Assembly: GCA_002402275.1 (NCBI GenBank)
Contig: DHFN01000205.1
Span: 11,377-20,542, forward strand
Reading direction: 5' to 3'
Origin: Anaerolineales bacterium UBA4823
Lineage (GTDB): Bacteria > Chloroflexota > Anaerolineae > Anaerolineales > UBA4823
Length of the DNA stretch: 9,166 nt
Under the pieces are notes generated by a model. The model was given only the letters and a program-made list of their open reading frames with translations. It had not been told where the DNA came from and ran no database searches. Positions 5,566 to 9,166 of this stretch are shown here, piece after piece (positions within the stretch are counted from its first letter, which is position 1; every line of letters starts with the position of its first letter). Position numbers and translations under genes: made by a program.

Positions 5566-6546
5566 ATGCGCGAGATTACATATGCACAAGCACTTAATGA
5601 AGCTTTGCGTGAAGAAATGAAGAGAGATCCTATGGTAGTTTGCCTGGGAGAAGATATCGGTGTTATTGGTGGAAATTTTGGTGTTACGAAAGGCTTACAG
5701 GTTGAATTTGGCCGGGAACGTGTTCAGGACACACCTATTTCAGAGGATGCTATCGTTGGATTGTCGATCGGTGCATCCCTCGTTGGCGTTCATCCGGTAG
5801 CAGAGATCATGTTCTCCACTTTCCTGGGTTGTTGCATGGATGAAATCCTTAATCAGATGTCAGCTATCCGCTATATGAGTGGGGGTCAGTGCACCCTTCC
5901 TCTTGTCGTTCGTACAGCTAATAGTCTTGGGCGATCAGGCGCTGCTCAGCACTCTGGAAGACCGGAAGCTTGGATTATGCATACCCCTGGTATCAAAGTA
6001 GCAGTTCCCGCTATGCCATATGATGCGAAAGGCCTGCTCAAGACAGCTATCCGAGATCAGAACCCGGTATTGTTCTTTGAACACGCCATAGCCTACTATG
6101 GCGTTAAAGGGCCTGTACCGGACGAAGAATATACTATCCCCTTTGGTGTAGCGGACATCAAGCGACCGGGAAAAGACATCACTATAGTTGCCTATCAGAT
6201 GATGGTTAAAAAAGGCTTGGAAGCAGCCGAAATCCTTTCCAAAGAAGGTATTGAAGCTGAGATCGTTGACCCCCGCACGCTGGTACCCTTGGATATGGGG
6301 ACAATCTTAAATTCGGTAAAGAAGACACACCGGGTGATCGTTACATCCGAGGAATGTGCAACTTGTGGTGTTTGTGCTGAAATTGCCTTTCGAATAGGGA
6401 ATGAAGCTTTTGATTATCTCGATATGCCTGTTGAACGTGTTACCGCGGCGGATGTGCCAGTTCCATTTAGCCCGGTCTTAGAAAAATATATCATGCCTAA
6501 GACTGAGGATATTGTCGATAAGGTTAGGTTGATGATGGGAAAGTAA
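5566..6546 (+). CDS. 2-oxoacid dehydrogenase E1 beta subunit (AcoB/PdhB-like)
   Basis: Beta subunit of the E1 heterotetramer; it supplies the glutamate that activates ThDP and part of the active-site channel. The 326 residues are of normal length, with an N-terminal transketolase pyrimidine domain (about 4-180) and a C-terminal transketolase domain (about 200-320). Conserved elements: GEDIG near 26-30, DTPISE at 55-60 with activating Glu60, GxHPVAEIMFSTF, and QHSGRPEAW with His129. PYDAKGLLKTAIRD is also intact. Odd feature: Cys264, Cys267 and Cys270 form CATCGVC, a CxxCxxC cluster in the segment where relatives usually read like HEGxxTGGFGAE. Adjacent Cys86-Cys87 are a further cysteine pair. 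The gene sits directly between E1-alpha and the racemase, with a 25-base gap to the latter, so it is probably one operon. Confidence 0.93.
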   Translation: MREITYAQALNEALREEMKRDPMVVCLGEDIGVIGGNFGVTKGLQVEFGRERVQDTPISEDAIVGLSIGASLVGVHPVAEIMFSTFLGCCMDEILNQMSAIRYMSGGQCTLPLVVRTANSLGRSGAAQHSGRPEAWIMHTPGIKVAVPAMPYDAKGLLKTAIRDQNPVLFFEHAIAYYGVKGPVPDEEYTIPFGVADIKRPGKDITIVAYQMMVKKGLEAAEILSKEGIEAEIVDPRTLVPLDMGTILNSVKKTHRVIVTSEECATCGVCAEIAFRIGNEAFDYLDMPVERVTAADVPVPFSPVLEKYIMPKTEDIVDKVRLMMGK

Positions 6547-6571
6547 ATGCTAAAAAAGGAGAGATTGGGAA

Positions 6572-7360
6572 ATGCGAATACTTTGGGATGAAGCTACATC
6601 TGGGTTACCTGTGATGGAGCCTATTTGGCAAACCCTAAAAGGATATTTTCCAAAAGTGGCTCGTAAGGATACAGAAGTGGTTGTCAGACATGCTGCAGTA
6701 TCCGGCAATTATGTTCGTTCGCTTTATACAGAATTACTGAACAATCACTCTATAGTCGAAACTGCAATTAATGGAGAACAAGATGGATTTGACGCAGTAG
6801 TACTTGGTTGTTGGGCAGATCCATTATGGGAAGCCCGCGAGGTTTTAAACATCCCGGTTGTGGGAATAGGAGAAGCCTCTATGCTTCTAGCCTGTTCTCT
6901 AGGTTACAAATTCGCCATCATTACCGTTCACCCGGGCGTGATACCGACTATTGAGCTTGATCTTCGTATGTATGGCTTGCAAGATCGGGCAATAATTCGA
7001 CCAGTTCGCACTCTTGATCCTCCATCGGATACAGAAATGCTATTAGAAAGCGTTAAGGATCCGTACCGACGAATGATACCGAATTTTGAGAGAGTTGCGC
7101 GCCAATGTATTGATGATGGCGCAGAGGTCATCATCGTCGGCTGTGGTTACTATGGACCAATCTTGACGATGCATGGGTATAACGAAATACCTGGCAGTGG
7201 AGTGCCGGTGTTGGATTGTAGCGCTGCTGGTTTAAAAATGGCTGAAATTTTAGTCGACCTATCTAAGAGTATTGGCTTACGGAAAAGCTCTGCATTGTTT
7301 TTCCATTGTCCTCCGGCTGACATTATCGAGCAAGTTCGCCGGGCGCACGGTTTGATTTGA
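6572..7360 (+). CDS. Asp/Glu/hydantoin racemase family protein
   Basis: Cytoplasmic cofactor-independent racemase family member (262 aa). Such enzymes invert an alpha-carbon by two-base chemistry with a pair of cysteines. Both are here: Cys80 in DAVVLGCWADP and Cys191 in AEVIIVGCGYYGP. The first resembles the GC-x-DP motif of hydantoin racemases, and the following IPVVGIGEAS segment is also characteristic of that group. The opening MRILWDEATSG is the first beta strand of the fold. AAGGAG at 6556-6561 gives a good RBS 10 bases before ATG 6572. Position between the E1/E2 genes and the dehydrogenase subunits suggests it prepares a D- or L-enantiomer for oxidation. Some homologues are maleate isomerase or arylmalonate decarboxylase relatives, so isomerisation or decarboxylation of another acid is an alternative. 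Substrate is unknown. Confidence 0.85.
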   Translation: MRILWDEATSGLPVMEPIWQTLKGYFPKVARKDTEVVVRHAAVSGNYVRSLYTELLNNHSIVETAINGEQDGFDAVVLGCWADPLWEAREVLNIPVVGIGEASMLLACSLGYKFAIITVHPGVIPTIELDLRMYGLQDRAIIRPVRTLDPPSDTEMLLESVKDPYRRMIPNFERVARQCIDDGAEVIIVGCGYYGPILTMHGYNEIPGSGVPVLDCSAAGLKMAEILVDLSKSIGLRKSSALFFHCPPADIIEQVRRAHGLI

Positions 7361-7406
7361 GTGGTATTGAATTCTTGATGTTTATTTTTTAGAAAGGAGT
7401 CCAAAT

Positions 7407-7712
7407 ATGCGAGTGAGCAAATCGAGCTCGCTACTGCCTGGGGTACAGCGCGGGCGACTTGTGAAAATCAACGTTGATGGTAAACCAATAGATGCGTATG
7501 AAGGCGAGACCATTGCTGCTGCATTGCTTGCCGCCGGAATTTATCATTTTCACTTGAGCATAAAAAATAAAGAACCTCGTAGTCTTTTTTGTGGAATGGG
7601 TGCATGCATGGAATGCATGGTTACAGTTAATGGGGCTTACAATCAGAGGGCTTGTGTAACTCAGGTCGCTGATGGGATGAAAATTGAAACCTGTAAGGAT
7701 CCAGAACTATGA
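7407..7712 (+). CDS. Small [2Fe-2S] subunit of a multi-subunit FAD dehydrogenase (HcnA-like)
   Basis: Electron-transfer subunit (101 aa) of the kind found in hydrogen cyanide synthase (HcnA), opine oxidase and D-hydroxyproline dehydrogenase. It has a plant-type ferredoxin fold, with the strand VKINVDGKPIDAYEGETIAAALLAAG followed by the cluster ligands Cys62, Cys67 and Cys70 (CGMGACMEC) and Cys83 in the RAC motif. It is normal in length for this family and has no signal peptide, so it is cytoplasmic or membrane-peripheral. AAAGGAG at 7393-7399 is a strong RBS for ATG 7407. Its stop overlaps the next start as ATGA (7709-7712), so the two subunits are translationally coupled and very likely form one complex. 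An extra Cys96 lies near the C-terminus. Confidence 0.9.
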   Translation: MRVSKSSSLLPGVQRGRLVKINVDGKPIDAYEGETIAAALLAAGIYHFHLSIKNKEPRSLFCGMGACMECMVTVNGAYNQRACVTQVADGMKIETCKDPEL

Positions 7713-9121
7713 ATGATATTTATGAATTAGCAGTGATTGGAGCTGGCCCAGCAGGGATGGAAGCTGCAATCATCGCATCAGAAGCGGGAGTCAAGACTGT
7801 TGTTATTGACAGCTATCCACAGGCTGGCGGGCAATATTTCAAGGCGTTGCCTAAAGCTTTTACTGCCTCGAAGAAAGGTAATACAGAAAAAGAAGGTGAT
7901 GCTTTAGCTGAGCGTCTGGAAAAGTCACCAGCAATAAAACTTTATAACACCTTACTCTGGGGTATTTTCAATGAAGAAGAGGATCAAGGCTGGTTATTGG
8001 CTCTTTATGGGCTGGATGCACCCAAGGAAGTACGCGCCCGATCACTGATTCTGGCAAATGGGGCTTATGAGACGCCGGTGCCTTTTCCTGGATGGACACT
8101 TCCTGGTGTAATCACCTGTGGCGCGGCTTTAACCCTGGTTAAAAGCCAACGGGTTATACCAGGTCAGCGTGCTTTAGTGACTGGAACCGGTCCGCTCTTG
8201 CTTTCGGCGGCTGCTCACCTGATCGATGCTGGCGTTGAAGTAGTTTCTGTTTGTGAAGCTTCTCATTTATTACCAAAAGGTATCGCATATGGTCCGACAA
8301 TGCTTGGGCAGTGGAATCGGCTAATGGAAGGCGCAAAGTATTATAGCACCATGTTTAAAGGGAAAACCCCCTATAAGATGGGTTGGTCAATTCTGGAAGC
8401 ACTTGGCAAAGAACATGTAGAAGAAGCGGTAATTACTAAGGTAGACGATAACAGTGTTCCCATTCCTAATACACAACAAACGGTGAAGGTGGATACAGTC
8501 GTTGCCGGTTATGGATTCATGCCGAACATCGATATACCCCGTTTGATCGGCTGTAAACTAGAATACAACCCCAAGAAAGGCGGTTGGATACCAACGCGGG
8601 ACGAAACGTTGCAGACAAGCATACCGGGAGTTTACGTGGCTGGCGATGGAGGGGGTATCTGCGGTGCAGAGAATTCGCGCCTTGAAGGAAGACTTGCCGG
8701 TATTGCAGTAGCACAACAAACAGACCATATGAGCAGCTCAAAAGCTACTGAGCTCAACCGGCAACTTCAGCCAGGTTTGGCTCAACAACGTCGCTTTGGA
8801 CGTTTACTTGGAGATCTTTTCTCCCCCAAGCCAGGTTTGGCTTCGTTGGCTAAAGACGATACTCTCGTATGCCGTTGCGAGGAAATTACCAAGAAGGAAG
8901 TCTTGGCGGCAATTGCCGATGGATGTGAGAGTGTCATTTGGGTAAAACGTAAAACCCGAGCTGGAATGGGAATGTGCCAAGGCCGTTCATGTGGTCGCCA
9001 TGTGGCTCAATTGATTGTGCAGCAAACTGGGCAAGACCTTGCAGAAATTCTACCGGACACCCAACGCCCTCCAATACGCCCAATTCCTCTGGAAAGTTTG
9101 AACAAAGAGCGCTCCTCCTGA
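7709..9121 (+). CDS. Large FAD/BFD-type subunit of an amine dehydrogenase (HcnB/OoxA-like)
   Basis: Flavoprotein subunit (470 aa) that with the preceding [2Fe-2S] protein oxidises an amino acid or related amine, as in D-hydroxyproline dehydrogenase, opine oxidase or HcnABC. N-terminal FAD-binding GAGPAG is at 11-16, followed by the family stretch QAGGQYFK. A second nucleotide-binding GTGP at 159-162 and the FAD-closing VYVAGDGGGICGAE segment are also present. The C-terminal BFD-like [2Fe-2S] domain has Cys388, Cys390, Cys423 and Cys428 (CxC-x32-CxxxxC). It lacks the CxxxxC redox disulfide of dihydrolipoamide dehydrogenase near the FAD site, so it is not the missing E3. The ATGA overlap shows coupling to the [2Fe-2S] gene. 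A DAO-type catalytic beta subunit usually completes such complexes; it is not in the window. Two identical 14-base palindromic repeats lie at 8769-8782 and 8829-8842. Confidence 0.9.
   Translation: MNDIYELAVIGAGPAGMEAAIIASEAGVKTVVIDSYPQAGGQYFKALPKAFTASKKGNTEKEGDALAERLEKSPAIKLYNTLLWGIFNEEEDQGWLLALYGLDAPKEVRARSLILANGAYETPVPFPGWTLPGVITCGAALTLVKSQRVIPGQRALVTGTGPLLLSAAAHLIDAGVEVVSVCEASHLLPKGIAYGPTMLGQWNRLMEGAKYYSTMFKGKTPYKMGWSILEALGKEHVEEAVITKVDDNSVPIPNTQQTVKVDTVVAGYGFMPNIDIPRLIGCKLEYNPKKGGWIPTRDETLQTSIPGVYVAGDGGGICGAENSRLEGRLAGIAVAQQTDHMSSSKATELNRQLQPGLAQQRRFGRLLGDLFSPKPGLASLAKDDTLVCRCEEITKKEVLAAIADGCESVIWVKRKTRAGMGMCQGRSCGRHVAQLIVQQTGQDLAEILPDTQRPPIRPIPLESLNKERSS
8769..8842 (+). repeat. Two 14-base direct repeats, each self-complementary, 60 bases apart
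   Basis: AGCCAGGTTTGGCT occurs at 8769-8782 and again at 8829-8842, exactly 60 bases later. Each copy has AGCCA/TGGCT arms. The copies are read in the same frame as QPGLA and KPGLA, between the FAD part and the BFD domain of the large subunit. The surrounding 60-base blocks are not otherwise alike, so this may be coincidence or two short stem-loops in the interdomain linker coding sequence. Confidence 0.5.
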
Positions 9122-9125
9122 CCCA

Positions 9126-9152
9126 GAGTCCGAATCGACGGAGTCCGTTTTT
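9126..9152 (+). terminator. Weak candidate terminator after the large dehydrogenase subunit
   Basis: GAGTCCG at 9126-9132 and CGGAGTC at 9139-9145 form a stem with one internal G-G mismatch and a six-base loop, followed after CG by five T at 9148-9152. It starts 5 bases after the stop codon. The stem is weak, and the window ends 14 bases later. If real, the operon ends here and the expected catalytic subunit is encoded elsewhere. Confidence 0.3.
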
Positions 9153-9166
9153 AGCATAATCATCAT

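Noticed and set aside
7709..9121. Idea that the flavoprotein is the missing E3 (dihydrolipoamide dehydrogenase)
   Set aside because: It has no CxxxxC disulfide after the FAD motif and carries a C-terminal BFD-type [2Fe-2S] domain typical of amine dehydrogenase large subunits.

Overview
The window is a bacterial catabolic and transport locus. All recognisable genes are on the + strand: eight complete genes plus one truncated at the left edge. Strong AGGAGG-type ribosome binding sites, mid-range base composition, and a lipoprotein signal peptide followed by a long Ala/Thr/Ser/Glu/Pro linker fit an anaerobic or soil Chloroflexota or Bacillota-like lineage. I cannot fix the taxon from this sequence. 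No rRNA, tRNA, CRISPR array or insertion sequence was seen.

Layout. (1) Bases 1-1391 hold the two ATPases of a branched-chain amino acid type (Liv/HAAT) ABC importer: a 5'-truncated livG and a complete livF. (2) Bases 1392-1655 are a 264-base leader with small hairpins and Shine-Dalgarno-like runs that serve no obvious ORF. It is followed by a substrate-binding lipoprotein of the same importer class (1656-2882). (3) Bases 2883-3162 are a non-coding gap with two sizeable dyads, a candidate promoter and operator-like palindromes. (4) Bases 3163-6546 encode E2, E1-alpha and E1-beta of a 2-oxoacid dehydrogenase complex resembling the acetoin/pyruvate/branched-chain group, with no E3 gene in view. 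(5) Bases 6572-7360 encode an Asp/Glu/hydantoin racemase family protein. (6) Bases 7407-9121 encode the small [2Fe-2S] subunit and the large FAD/BFD-type subunit of a multi-subunit dehydrogenase like those acting on D-hydroxyproline, opines or glycine (HcnA/HcnB type). The catalytic DAO-type subunit of such enzymes is not in the window.

How the genes may work together (inference). The importer could bring in an amino acid or N-substituted amino acid. The racemase could set the stereochemistry, and the FAD/[2Fe-2S] dehydrogenase could oxidise the amine to a 2-oxoacid. The E1/E2 complex could then decarboxylate this to an acyl-CoA, borrowing E3 from elsewhere. The order and tight spacing from 3163 to 9121 support one transcription unit. 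The actual substrate is unknown. Points worth a second look are a CxxCxxC cluster in E1-beta, an altered ThDP motif in E1-alpha, extra cysteines in the binding protein, and the overlapping dyads at the E2 promoter/RBS.
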